Below are positions 52,263-60,697 of a stretch of 64,000 bases of DNA, piece after piece. This DNA comes from Saprospiraceae bacterium (lineage in GTDB: Bacteria > Bacteroidota > Bacteroidia > Chitinophagales > Saprospiraceae). The notes under the pieces are model-generated. The model made no database searches, was not told the origin of the DNA, and was given only the letters and a program-made list of their open reading frames with translations. Where the stretch lies: the NCBI GenBank assembly GCA_019187225.1, contig JABAQQ010000010.1, positions 1-64,000 of the forward strand, written 5' to 3'. The translations under genes were made by a program, and so were the position numbers. How positions within the stretch are numbered: the stretch's first letter is position 1; every line of letters begins with the position of its first letter.

Positions 52263-54629
52263 ATGGCAAATTTTCTCGACGAACTCAACGACGTACAACG
52301 CGCCGCCGTCACCACGACGGAAGGCCCGGTACTCGTCATCGCGGGCCCCGGTTCGGGTAAGACGCGCGTACTGACCTACCGCATCGCCCACCTGCTGCAG
52401 AGCGGCGTGGCGCCCTGGGAGATCCTCACGCTGACCTTTACCAACAAAGCTGCCCGCGAGATGAAAGAGCGCATCGAAAAAGTAGTGGGGCCGAAAGCGC
52501 AGCAGGTTTGGGCGGGCACTTTTCACTCCATTTTTGCCCGCATTCTGCGCACCGAAGCGGCTAAGATCGGCTACCCTTCGTCATTCTCCATATACGACAC
52601 CGACGATACGATGAGCGTGCTGCGGGCCATCATCAAGGAGATGAACCTCGACCCCAACGCCTACAACGCCTCGGCCATTCGCTCACGCATCTCATTGGCC
52701 AAGAGCAATTTAATCTCTCCGAAAGCCTATCGCGAAAACGCCGAAATGATGGAGCAGGATCGCGCTGCCCGGCGGCCCTACATCGTTGATATTTACGAAA
52801 AATACATGGCGCGTTGCTACCGCTCCGGCGCGATGGACTTCGACGACCTGTTGTTCCAGCTCTACCGCCTTTTCCGCGACAACCCGGACAATGTGCTGGA
52901 AAAATACCAGAAAAAATTCCGCTATATCCACGTGGACGAGTTCCAGGACACCAACTTCCTGCAATACGCCATCCTGCGCCGCCTGGTCAAATATCCCGGC
53001 AGTCCGGAGAATGTGTTCGTGGTGGGCGACGACGCGCAGAGCATCTACGCTTTCCGCGGAGCGACAATTGACAACATCCTCGATTTTGAAAAAGACTACC
53101 CGAACCTCAAAACTTTCAAACTCGAACAAAACTACCGCAGCACCCACCACATCGTGTCGGCAGCGAACGAAGTGATCTCGTACAACCGCCGCCAGTTGAA
53201 CAAAACGATCTGGACAGATAAGGAGGACCGCCACAAGATCAAACTGCTCAAGTGTCTCACCGACGACGAGGAAGGCCGCCGCGTGGCCGACCTGATCCTG
53301 GAACAAAAACACCGCCACCACCTGCCCAACTCCGAGATCGCCATCCTCTATCGCACCAACGCGCAAAGCCGCAAATTCGAGGAACACCTGCGCCGGCTCA
53401 ACCTACCCTACCGCGTGTTCGGCGGCATGTCGTTCTATCAGCGCAAAGAGGTCAAAGACTTCGTCGCCTACCTGCGCCTGGCCGTCAACCCCCGCGACGA
53501 AGAAGCCCTGCGCCGCGTCATCAATTTCCCTACCCGCGGCATCAGTGACGCGACAGTGGACAAACTCAGCGCCCTTGCCGATGCTTCCGGCACGACCATG
53601 TGGGAGGCCATGCCCGACCCACGCCTCGACGTGACCGACCGCGCCAAAAAGTCCATGGCCATGTTCCGCAGCATGGTGCAGGACTGGCAAAAACGCGCTA
53701 CCGCTGAATCCGCCTACCGCCTCGCCGCCGAAATTCTGAAAAAATCGGGCCTGCTCGACCTGCTCAAAGGCGACACCAGTCCCGAAGGCATCGGCCGCCT
53801 CGAAAACGTGAACGCCGTGCTCGACGCCATTTCCGAATTTACGGACTCTGCTGCCACGCCTGTTGAACTGGAAACTGCCCCTGCTACTGCTACTACCCCT
53901 GCTACTGCTACTGCCCCTGCTACTGCTACTGCCCCTGCTACTGCTACTGCTACTGACCACTCTCTCGCCGCCTACCTCCAAACCATTACCCTGCTCACCG
54001 ACGCCGATGAAAAAAATGACAACGGCGATCACATCACCCTCATGAGCGTACACTCGGCGAAAGGGCTGGAGTACAAAAGCATCTTTGTGACGGGACTGGA
54101 AGAAAACCTGTTCCCTTCCTTCATGGCGCTGGAAGAACCCAACGGACTGGATGAGGAGCGCCGGCTGTTCTACGTCGCCGTGACACGGGCGAAGGAGTTT
54201 CTGACGCTCACCTATGCGCAAAACCGCTACCGCTTCGGCCAGATCCGCGTGAGCGAGCCCTCGCGTTTTCTGGACGAGATCAGCGGGCAGCACTACGAAT
54301 TGCTGGGCGGATTTGGTTCAGCGCGCGCCACGACGCCAGGTCGGCAGGAAGTGCAACCCCGCGCCAGCGTAAGCGGTAATTTCACCAACCCGCGACTGCG
54401 GGCGATGCAAAAAACCGCAGCGCCCGTCGCCATCCCCGCCGATTTCAAGGCATCGCCGGTGGAGGATATTGTGCCCGGCGCACGAGTATTGCATCTTAAA
54501 TTCGGAGAAGGAAAAATCGTGAGCGTGGAAGGCCCCAAAGACAATAAAGTGGCGACCATCCAATTTAAAAACGACGATATGCCGGAGCGCAGGATTGTGC
54601 TGAAGTTTGCGAAGTTGCAGGTGGTGTGA
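52263..54629 (+). CDS. UvrD/PcrA-type superfamily I DNA helicase
   Basis: A 788-residue 3'-5' helicase. Motifs: Q motif LNDVQRAAV, Walker A AGPGSGKT (27-34), TFTNKAAREMKER, Walker B VDEFQDTN (about 224-231), GDDAQSIYAFRGA, FKLEQNYRST, and near the end MSVHSAKGLEYKSIFVTGL and RRLFYVAVTRAKEFLTL. It unwinds DNA in repair and replication restart. Residues about 538-565 are a low-complexity PATATA insertion encoded by an 18-base tandem repeat. The C-terminus has the tudor-like part (GARVLHLKFGEGKIVSVEG, with MPERRIVLKF) typical of PcrA. The start follows repeat element B directly. Confidence 0.95.
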   Translation: MANFLDELNDVQRAAVTTTEGPVLVIAGPGSGKTRVLTYRIAHLLQSGVAPWEILTLTFTNKAAREMKERIEKVVGPKAQQVWAGTFHSIFARILRTEAAKIGYPSSFSIYDTDDTMSVLRAIIKEMNLDPNAYNASAIRSRISLAKSNLISPKAYRENAEMMEQDRAARRPYIVDIYEKYMARCYRSGAMDFDDLLFQLYRLFRDNPDNVLEKYQKKFRYIHVDEFQDTNFLQYAILRRLVKYPGSPENVFVVGDDAQSIYAFRGATIDNILDFEKDYPNLKTFKLEQNYRSTHHIVSAANEVISYNRRQLNKTIWTDKEDRHKIKLLKCLTDDEEGRRVADLILEQKHRHHLPNSEIAILYRTNAQSRKFEEHLRRLNLPYRVFGGMSFYQRKEVKDFVAYLRLAVNPRDEEALRRVINFPTRGISDATVDKLSALADASGTTMWEAMPDPRLDVTDRAKKSMAMFRSMVQDWQKRATAESAYRLAAEILKKSGLLDLLKGDTSPEGIGRLENVNAVLDAISEFTDSAATPVELETAPATATTPATATAPATATAPATATATDHSLAAYLQTITLLTDADEKNDNGDHITLMSVHSAKGLEYKSIFVTGLEENLFPSFMALEEPNGLDEERRLFYVAVTRAKEFLTLTYAQNRYRFGQIRVSEPSRFLDEISGQHYELLGGFGSARATTPGRQEVQPRASVSGNFTNPRLRAMQKTAAPVAIPADFKASPVEDIVPGARVLHLKFGEGKIVSVEGPKDNKVATIQFKNDDMPERRIVLKFAKLQVV
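53876..53953 (+). repeat. 18-base in-frame tandem repeat inside the helicase gene
   Basis: About four copies of a unit like CCTGCTACTGCTACTGCC encode repeated Pro-Ala-Thr-Ala-Thr-Ala. The unit length is a multiple of three, so copy-number change would lengthen or shorten a linker without shifting the frame. Confidence 0.85.
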
Positions 54630-54644
54630 GCGAAATCTCAAATT

Positions 54645-55304
54645 TTACCTTCTTCCCGGCGTATAGACATGCAAACTAATAGCGGATGTGCCGTAGGGAT
54701 TGCCAACGGCATGATAAGCCATGTCATCATCGATATAGGCTATGCCCGGGCTTTGCAAGGTGCTCACCGAAATCAGCCGCTGCGGCCCATGGGTGGTGTA
54801 TCTTTTTTCCCGGAGTCTTCCTTTGAGAACCTTAAAGACACATCCTCCGGCCGGATGGCCGTGAATATTGGAAAATGTTCCCGGTTTCCAGTGGATCAAC
54901 ACCACCTTGAGCAAAGCATTGTGCAGGAGGACATGCCGGGTCTCGGGGTTTTGTACAAACCGCATTACCTCTGATGAATCAATAGCCTGCAATTCTTTCA
55001 GGATAGGGATAAATTGCGCAGCGGAATGCGTGCCGCCTGTTTTAAGGAGAGTACGGTACAGATCGAAGCATACCCTGGTCAAGTCCGGAATACCTCCATG
55101 CGCTATTTCGGCCACGGCTTCATCCGTCAGCAAACCGTTTGGCGTGCCATCCCATTCCCATGCTGCCGGAATAAGAGGTTCCGGGAATTTCAGATCAAAA
55201 GAAGAAGAAAGGAAGCCGGACGAGCGGTCACTATAATGCCGGAATCCGCGGCTTCCAATTGCAGTGTTGGTTTCAGGGTAAGGGTGATAAGAGAGCGTTT
55301 TCAT
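54645..55304 (-). CDS. Cysteine dioxygenase-like cupin protein
   Basis: A 219-residue protein of the cysteine dioxygenase type. The iron-binding histidines are in WKPGTFSNIHGHPAGGCVFK (HxH), with a third probably in MAYHAVGNP. Known homologues oxidise cysteine to cysteine sulfinate, while related cupins act on 3-mercaptopropionate. There is an N-terminal extension of about 90 residues rich in aromatic residues that is not part of the cupin barrel. The ATG at 55304 (MKTLSYHPYP) is preferred to 55331. The AraC regulator gene upstream is on the same strand and may control it. Confidence 0.8.
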   Translation of the reverse strand: MKTLSYHPYPETNTAIGSRGFRHYSDRSSGFLSSSFDLKFPEPLIPAAWEWDGTPNGLLTDEAVAEIAHGGIPDLTRVCFDLYRTLLKTGGTHSAAQFIPILKELQAIDSSEVMRFVQNPETRHVLLHNALLKVVLIHWKPGTFSNIHGHPAGGCVFKVLKGRLREKRYTTHGPQRLISVSTLQSPGIAYIDDDMAYHAVGNPYGTSAISLHVYTPGRR

Positions 55305-55405
55305 AATTCCTTCATCTTTAATGTGCTGCAAAGATGAGGGTGTACAACGCCCGGCAATTTTGTCTAAAAGCTCATTTAATATACAAAATGGCTCAAAATC
55401 AAAAA

Positions 55406-56275
55406 TCAGTTGATCACGACCGATTTCTTATAGTCGGAGGGGCTCGTTCCCATGATGCTTTTGAAAGCCCGGCTGAAATGCGACAGGTCTTCGAATCCGG
55501 ATTCTAGGGCAATCTGTGAAAAAATCAGGTTGGAATTGGCAATGAGGTGAGCGGCATGATGAACACGCCGTTTGAGCAGCCACTTTCCCGGTGATTCATT
55601 GAAATGTTGCTGAAAATCCCTTTTGAATGTTGACAGACTTCTGTGTGTCAGTTCTGCATAATCCTCGAGTTTGAGATTGAAACAGAAGTTTTTTTCCATT
55701 ATATGCGCCAGGGAGGGTCTTCCCGTACTTGCCAGGTTGTTGAAATAAGATGCCAGCATCGGATCGCTGTTCATCAAAGTCATCAACAACTCTTTTAGTT
55801 TAAGGAGCAGGATATGGTCCGGCGGGCGGTCCTTGCCCCTGAAGTAATTGAGCATTGAATGGAAGAACCCTTCCAGGTAATTGGATGGCTGCACTTTTGC
55901 AGCCGTAAATTCCATAAATTCTTTTGAATTGTTTAATCTGAGGACCGTTTGAGTTCTTACCTCTTCGTAGGTTTCTTTTATCAGTTCATCCGAAATGAAA
56001 AATCCCAGCATGCAATATTCATCGTCGAAATACTGATGAATAATTTCCGCTCCTTTTTTCAGGTAAAGCGTTTGTCCGGGCACCAGCGTCCACTCGGCAT
56101 TGACGGTTTTGTAGGTTTTTTTACCGCTCAGCACGTATACCAGATAATCATTCCGGGAGAAAATACCAATCTGTTCGGCATCAATCGGGCAGGTATATTC
56201 AAGACAGACAGTCTCTCTGTATTCGAAGCGGTTGAAGTTTAGATTTTCCTTTACGATTTTGTAAAAATTCAGCAT
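55406..56275 (-). CDS. AraC-family transcriptional regulator
   Basis: A 289-residue regulator. The N-terminal cupin-like sensor (about 1-150; ExsA-type pattern CLEYTCPIDAEQIGIF, LVYVLSGKKTYKT, PGQTLYLKKGAEII) is followed by two helix-turn-helix motifs at the C-terminus (LEDYAELTHRSLSTFKRDFQ, IALESGFEDLSHFSRAFK, GTSPSDYKK). It activates or represses nearby genes on binding an unknown ligand. The cysteine-dioxygenase-like gene lies 102 bases downstream in the same direction and is the most likely target. Confidence 0.9.
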   Translation of the reverse strand: MLNFYKIVKENLNFNRFEYRETVCLEYTCPIDAEQIGIFSRNDYLVYVLSGKKTYKTVNAEWTLVPGQTLYLKKGAEIIHQYFDDEYCMLGFFISDELIKETYEEVRTQTVLRLNNSKEFMEFTAAKVQPSNYLEGFFHSMLNYFRGKDRPPDHILLLKLKELLMTLMNSDPMLASYFNNLASTGRPSLAHIMEKNFCFNLKLEDYAELTHRSLSTFKRDFQQHFNESPGKWLLKRRVHHAAHLIANSNLIFSQIALESGFEDLSHFSRAFKSIMGTSPSDYKKSVVIN

Positions 56276-56532
56276 GGTAAATGAAATTTAGCTCCAACAA
56301 TTCACCCGGGATAAGCAGATATTCCGGGAGAAAAAGAAAACCGGGTGTTAAGTGGCAGAACGGAAATCTTTTCCGTCCAGGTGATTCATTATCAAAATGT
56401 TGCAGAGAAAATTGCGGTTATTAATTTTGTCCGCACACTTGAGATAAATGATTTGCAAAAACACAAGTTATCGCGATTTTTTGCAAATAACGGAGAAAAG
56501 TCATTGTTACCCTTCGGGGCGAACACATTTTT

Positions 56533-56690
56533 TACATTTGGGGAAAAGACAAAGCGGAGTATCTGGACGGCCGGGCGCGGTTCACGCACGTCTGGCTCCT
56601 GCAGGCAGGTGGTGGCCGGAAGATGCCGCGCATTCTGGGTTAAGACCACCGCCCGGCGGGTTATCTGAACAGGCACAGCGCTGGTAGGCT
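56533..56690 (+). ncRNA. Candidate structured RNA
   Basis: A TACATTTG box at 56533-56540 precedes a GC-rich stretch without a convincing protein. The helix GCCGGGCG (56570-56577) with CGCCCGGC (56650-56657) directly encloses GTGGT (56609-56613) with ACCAC (56645-56649), leaving a hairpin of about 30 bases and a 31-base bulge on the 5' side. I checked for SRP, RNase P, tmRNA and 6S signatures and found none. It lies in the 450-base spacer between the AraC gene and rlmN. Confidence 0.3.
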
Positions 56691-56725
56691 AAAAGTACAT
56701 CGAAAGTCGAAAATCTCCAGTAAAT

Positions 56726-57769
56726 TCATCCTTTATTCGCCAACTGCCCGCACGCCGCATCTATATCCTTTCCCCGGCTGCGGCGTACCGTCACCGTCAC
56801 ACCTTCTTTGGCTAAGTAAGCGGCGAAGGCATTCAGCCGGTTTTCATCCGATTTTTCAAATACAGCGCCATCTATGGGGTTGTACTCGATGATGTTGACG
56901 CGCACGGGGAATTTGCGGCGGCAGAGCTGCACGAGTTGAGCAGCGTCGTCGGGGCCGTCGTTGAAGCGCTCGAAGGCGATGTATTCGTAGGAGATGCGGT
57001 TTTTCGTTTTCCGGTAAAAATATTCCAGCGCTTCCATCAGCGCGGCGAGGTGGTTCGTCTCGTTGATGGGCATGATCTCGTTGCGCTTGCGGTCGTCGGC
57101 GGCGTGGAGGCTGAGGGCGAGGTTGGATCGGAAGCCGTCGTCGGCTAATTTCCGTATCATCTTGGCGATGCCCGCCGTGCTGACGGTGATGCGCCGGGCG
57201 GCCATGCCGAGTCCGAGCGGCGGCGGCGCCGTGAGCCGGGCGATGCTTTCCATGGTGTTGGCGTAGTTGAGCAGGGGTTCGCCCATGCCCATGTACACGA
57301 CGTTGGTGAGCGGGCGACCGAACGATTCGAGGCATTGGCGATTCACGCCCGCGACCTGGTCGAAAATCTCGGCTGCTTCGAGGTTGCGCTTGCGGCCCAT
57401 GCGTCCGGTAGCGCAGAAAGCGCAGGTAAGGCTGCAACCGACCTGAGTGCTCACACAAACGGTATAGCGTTCATCCTCCGGCACAGGGATCAGCACGCTT
57501 TCGATGCGGTGGCCGTCGTGGGTGATCCAGCGCGTTTTGATGGTGCCGTCGCTGCTGTGCTGGGTTTTGTCTTCAAAAAGCGTGTGGAGGGTGTAATTTT
57601 CTTTCAGCCTGTTTCTCAACTCTTTGGAGAGGTTCGTCATGGCGTCGAGGTCGGTGACCGCTTTGGCCCAGAGCCATTCGTAGAGTTGGCGGGCACGAAA
57701 ACGCGGCTCGCCCCAGGCCGCGAGTGCGGCTTCGAGTTCGGGGAGGGAAAGGGAGCGGAGGTCGGCCAT
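56726..57769 (-). CDS. rlmN: 23S rRNA (adenine-2503-C2)-methyltransferase RlmN
   Basis: A 347-residue radical SAM methyltransferase. The cluster motif CSLTCAFC has Cys112, 116 and 119. The catalytic pair is Cys105 (YTVCVSTQVG) and Cys340 (DIDAACGQL), matching Cys118 and Cys355 of the E. coli enzyme. GMGEPLLNY, ITVSTAGI, LALSLHA and VRRSRGKDIDAACG are family signatures. It methylates C2 of A2503 in 23S rRNA and A37 in some tRNAs. I take the ATG at 57769 (MADLRSLSLPE), as the longer frame from 57832 reads through the facing repeat cassette upstream. Confidence 0.95.
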   Translation of the reverse strand: MADLRSLSLPELEAALAAWGEPRFRARQLYEWLWAKAVTDLDAMTNLSKELRNRLKENYTLHTLFEDKTQHSSDGTIKTRWITHDGHRIESVLIPVPEDERYTVCVSTQVGCSLTCAFCATGRMGRKRNLEAAEIFDQVAGVNRQCLESFGRPLTNVVYMGMGEPLLNYANTMESIARLTAPPPLGLGMAARRITVSTAGIAKMIRKLADDGFRSNLALSLHAADDRKRNEIMPINETNHLAALMEALEYFYRKTKNRISYEYIAFERFNDGPDDAAQLVQLCRRKFPVRVNIIEYNPIDGAVFEKSDENRLNAFAAYLAKEGVTVTVRRSRGKDIDAACGQLANKG

Positions 57770-57776
57770 GAAGGAG

Positions 57777-57859
57777 GTTTGAAGGTTCGAAAGTTTGACG
57801 GTTTGACGGTTTGGGGTTATCATACCTTTCAAACCTTCTAACTCTCAAACCTTCAAACC
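57777..57859. repeat. Facing tandem-repeat cassette between rlmN and the PUR-alpha-like gene
   Basis: GGTTTGAAGGTTCGAAAGTT (start of the left arm, 57777-57807) faces TCAAACCTTCTAACTCTCAA (start of the right arm, 57829-57859). The 31-base arms pair with about five mismatches around a 21-base loop. Confidence 0.85.
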
Positions 57860-57866
57860 ATAAAAA

Positions 57867-57902
57867 AAGCGACGCCTCACGCTTTCGCGCAAGGCTTCGC
57901 TT
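57867..57902 (-). terminator. Rho-independent terminator of the PUR-alpha-like gene
   Basis: AAGCGACGCCT and AGGCTTCGCTT pair with one mismatch. On the minus strand a run of seven T follows. It lies 30 bases after the stop at 57932. Confidence 0.85.
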
Positions 57903-57931
57903 TCAGATTTATTGTTGCGAATTAAAGTGGA

Positions 57932-58606
57932 TTACCACTTCACGTCGTCTTCGTCTTCGGTATCTTCGTCTTTCTTCTTGCGCGATTTTTTCACTTCGCG
58001 TTCTTCCTCATCAGATTCCTCTTCTGTTGCGCGGTCTTCGATCTCTTCGTTTTCCTCGTCGCGGAATTCATCGTCTTCCGCATCGCGGTTCTGCGCTTCC
58101 CATTCAGCCTGGCGGCGATCGAATTCTTCGTAGTCGAAGTCGGGCATCAGGTCCGTCTTCACGTGATTCACCACCTCGTTCAGCGAAGCGACAAAACGGT
58201 TAAAATCTTCTTTGTAGAGGAAAATTTTGTGGCGCTTGTAGCCATAGCCGTCTTCGCGGCGGGTACTTTCCGTGATGGTGATGAAGTAATCGTTGCCCCT
58301 CGTTTTTTTCACATCGAGGAAGTAAGTGCGGCGTTTGCCGGCGCGGACGCGCTTGGAAAACACGCTTTCTTCCATTTCGCGTTCGCCGCGATCGCGAAAA
58401 TCGCCCCGGTCGCGGAAGCCGCCTCTGTCTCTGTCTCTGAAATCGCCCCGGTCGCGGAAGCCGCCTCTGTCGCGGTGATCTCCTCCCCGGTCACGGTTGT
58501 CGCGGTTGTAGCCCCGGTCCCGATCATAGCCCCTGTCGCGGTTGTCGCCACGGTCTCTATCCCGAAAATCCCGGTTGTCTCTCCTTTTGAAATGCCCGTA
58601 TTCCAC
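57932..58606 (-). CDS. PUR-alpha-like nucleic-acid-binding protein (DUF3276) with RG-rich N-terminus
   Basis: A protein of about 224 residues. The N-terminal 80 residues are Arg/Gly/Asp repeats (DRGGFRDRGDFRDR), as in RNA-binding RGG regions. The central PUR/DUF3276 domain (about 80-150) has VFSKRVRAGKRRTYFLDVKK and DYFITITESTRR. The C-terminal tail is strongly acidic and ends DEDDVKW. Bacterial PUR proteins bind single-stranded DNA or RNA. The frame can be extended to a TTG at 58654, but that TTG lies in the -7 box TACCTTTG, so the GTG at 58606 (MEYGHFKRRDNRDF) is more likely. A 32-base direct repeat encodes part of the RG region. Confidence 0.85.
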   Translation of the reverse strand: MEYGHFKRRDNRDFRDRDRGDNRDRGYDRDRGYNRDNRDRGGDHRDRGGFRDRGDFRDRDRGGFRDRGDFRDRGEREMEESVFSKRVRAGKRRTYFLDVKKTRGNDYFITITESTRREDGYGYKRHKIFLYKEDFNRFVASLNEVVNHVKTDLMPDFDYEEFDRRQAEWEAQNRDAEDDEFRDEENEEIEDRATEEESDEEEREVKKSRKKKDEDTEDEDDVKW

Positions 58607-58651
58607 CTGTCTGAAAATGTTTAGTGAATAAAGTTGGTGAACAATTGCGAG

Positions 58652-58659
58652 CAAAGGTA
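58652..58659 (-). promoter_or_regulatory. -7 promoter box for the PUR-alpha-like gene
   Basis: The minus strand reads TACCTTTG, an exact box, 46 bases before the GTG start at 58606. Confidence 0.5.
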
Positions 58660-58884
58660 GATTTTCCGCTGAAACATCCGCGATTTTTGAAAGAAATTAT
58701 AAGTGGATTCAAAAATACGGGACCACATCATCATGCGAGGCAACGACCTCGACCGGGCTTTTAATATCACCTCATCGTGTGATACCGGGCTTCCTCCGGC
58801 CGCCTGCAACTTTGCACCCGAAACGATATATCTCTGATCAATCCGGTGAAAACAATTTTCCAAACCATTTTTTTACTGATTCCG

Positions 58885-59865
58885 ATGAAAAAAGCTATGA
58901 AAATCCTCGGCTACCTCCTCGGTAGCGCAGTCCTGCTTTTGGCCGCCTGCCTTGCGTACTTCCATTTCAAAGGCATACCCGACTACCAATACGACCCGCC
59001 TGCCGCCGTGCTCCACCTGCAGGTTCCGCGCGACAGCGCCCGGGTGGCAAGGGGGGCAAAAATTGCTACCATGCACTGTATGGAGTGCCACGCCGGACCC
59101 GACGGCAAACTCGTCGGCAAACCAATGAATGATCTTCCACCTATGTTCGGGCAACTCCACACCTTGAATATTACGCGGGATTCTATGCACGGTATCGGCG
59201 CCTGGACGGACGGCGAGCTCTATTATTTCCTTCGCACCGGTATCCACAAAGACGGGCACTGGTCGCCGCCATTCATGCCCAAATACTCGCTCATGGCCGA
59301 CGAAGATCTCCAATCGGTTATTGCCTGGTTGCGCTCCGACGATCCGCGCATCGCGCCCGACAGTCGCGAATACCCGCCCAACGAATACAACTTGTTCGTG
59401 AAAACCCTGGCCAATACCCTGTTCGGTCCGCCGCCATTTCCGGAAAAACCGCTTGTGATACCCAATCCGGCGGACAAGATCGCCTTCGGCAAATACGTCG
59501 CCGACGACCTGAGCAATTGTTACATATGCCATTCAGCCGATTTGCTAAAAGTGAACAGCCTGGAGCCCGAAAAAAGCTTCGGTTACTACGGCGGCGGCAC
59601 CCCTATGCGCAATGACGCAGGGGAAACGGTGACTTCGGCCAATATCACGATGGACCCCGAAACAGGTATCGGCAAGTGGACGGAAGAACAATTTATTCAG
59701 GCTGTGCGTTTTGCCAAAAAACCCGACGGCAGTATGCTCTCCCGCCCGATGGGGCCCCATTCCATGCTGACGGACGAGGAAGTAAGTGCCATTTTCGCTT
59801 ATTTGAAAACCGTGCCTGTGATCAAAAATCCGGTGCAACGGTACCAGGCAAGCGTTGGGAAATAG
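58885..59865 (+). CDS. Membrane-anchored di-heme cytochrome c
   Basis: A 326-residue exported cytochrome c. An N-terminal hydrophobic helix (ILGYLLGSAVLLLAACLAYF, part of 7-27) probably remains as an anchor. Two heme c motifs are present, CMECH (65-69) and CYICH (212-216), each followed by candidate Met ligands (PFMPKYSLM; LSRPMGPHSML). Domain 1 covers about 55-155 and domain 2 about 195-320. The architecture resembles di-heme electron carriers attached to oxidases or dehydrogenases, but the partner is not encoded here. The ATG at 58885 is chosen over the GTG at 58846. Confidence 0.88.
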   Translation: MKKAMKILGYLLGSAVLLLAACLAYFHFKGIPDYQYDPPAAVLHLQVPRDSARVARGAKIATMHCMECHAGPDGKLVGKPMNDLPPMFGQLHTLNITRDSMHGIGAWTDGELYYFLRTGIHKDGHWSPPFMPKYSLMADEDLQSVIAWLRSDDPRIAPDSREYPPNEYNLFVKTLANTLFGPPPFPEKPLVIPNPADKIAFGKYVADDLSNCYICHSADLLKVNSLEPEKSFGYYGGGTPMRNDAGETVTSANITMDPETGIGKWTEEQFIQAVRFAKKPDGSMLSRPMGPHSMLTDEEVSAIFAYLKTVPVIKNPVQRYQASVGK

Positions 59866-59885
59866 ATTTCAGTGCCGAATTTCGA

Positions 59886-59924
59886 GCGTGTTCACATAAG
59901 CGCATCGCACTTATGTGAACACGC
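59886..59924. terminator. Bidirectional terminator between cytochrome c and SDR genes
   Basis: GCGTGTTCACATAAG and CTTATGTGAACACGC pair perfectly over 15 bases with a 9-base loop. The right arm contains the stop codon and last codons of the 59911-60564 gene on the minus strand. Confidence 0.85.
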
Positions 59925-60564
59925 GCCGGATTTCCTGTACTTTCCATATCCGCTCATCTTCTGTCCGATTTTCCACGGCCATCAGCAGTGTCTGAAGCAT
60001 TTGCGGTAGCGTCACCAAACCCAGATCAAGCGCTTTCGCTCGTGTGAAAGGAATGAATTCCAGTACTTTATATACCGGCCATAGCAGCACCGGCCACCAA
60101 TGTCCCGGCCCCAGTACATACCAGGGACGGATAAAGGTGTGCGGAATTCCCGTTGCCCGCACTGCCTGCTCCCCCATCGCCCGCACCCTTTGGTAATCAC
60201 GCATGATACGCGTCGGCGTTTGGGATACGCTGACATAAATAAAATGCGCCACGCCAGCCCTTTTAGCCGCTTCGGCTGAAGCTAGTACTGATTTCAAATC
60301 AATGTCATAGAATTGCCTGCGCTTTCGTGGCGAAGGACGCGACACGCCGAGCAGCTGAACAAAAGTGCAACCTGCGGGTATTTTTTTTACAAAAGTAGAA
60401 GGCTCGAAGGGGTTGGCTGTGACGGTCTCACAACCAAACGGCGCCTTGCTTTCAGAACCGGCGCGTACGAGTGCAATGACACGATGCTTCCTTTTCAACA
60501 ACAGCGAGATCAGGCGTCTGCCCATGTATCCAGTTCCACCGGTAATAAAAATCGTTTGTTCCAT
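59911..60564 (-). CDS. NAD(P)-binding atypical SDR protein
   Basis: A 217-residue Rossmann-fold protein. The dinucleotide motif is ITGGTGYMGRRLI near the N-terminus, with VIALVRAGSE following for the adenine side. FIYVSVSQT, DYQRVRAMGEQAV and HTFIRPWYVLGP correspond to the atypical SDR (NmrA/complex I subunit-like) pattern, in which the classical YxxxK site is not clear. It may be a regulator or an oxidoreductase for quinone or polar compounds. The ATG at 60564 is preferred because GGTG should lie near the N-terminus. It is divergent from the glucosaminidase gene. Confidence 0.78.
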   Translation of the reverse strand: MEQTIFITGGTGYMGRRLISLLLKRKHRVIALVRAGSESKAPFGCETVTANPFEPSTFVKKIPAGCTFVQLLGVSRPSPRKRRQFYDIDLKSVLASAEAAKRAGVAHFIYVSVSQTPTRIMRDYQRVRAMGEQAVRATGIPHTFIRPWYVLGPGHWWPVLLWPVYKVLEFIPFTRAKALDLGLVTLPQMLQTLLMAVENRTEDERIWKVQEIRRVFT

Positions 60565-60697
60565 TGAGTTTTGGCCGGCTTTATCCGACAGTACAAATGT
60601 CCGGCGTTGCATTGTGCGCAGGCAAGTTCAAACATTGTTCAAAAAATGTTCAGCCCTATCTTTTTCTTTGCCTGAAACTAAACCAATCATCCTCACT

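Noticed and set aside
56345-56668. Plus-strand frame of about 107 codons in the AraC-rlmN spacer
   Set aside because: The product is arginine- and threonine-rich without protein-like pattern, and the region is better explained as structured non-coding DNA.
56533-56690. SRP RNA, RNase P RNA, tmRNA or 6S RNA
   Set aside because: The GGAAGGAAGCA loop of SRP, the GAGGAAAGTCC of RNase P and the tmRNA ends are absent.
58398-58620. Plus-strand frame rich in Ala/Val/Pro opposite the RG-rich region
   Set aside because: It is the complement of the Arg/Gly/Asp repeats of the PUR-alpha-like gene.
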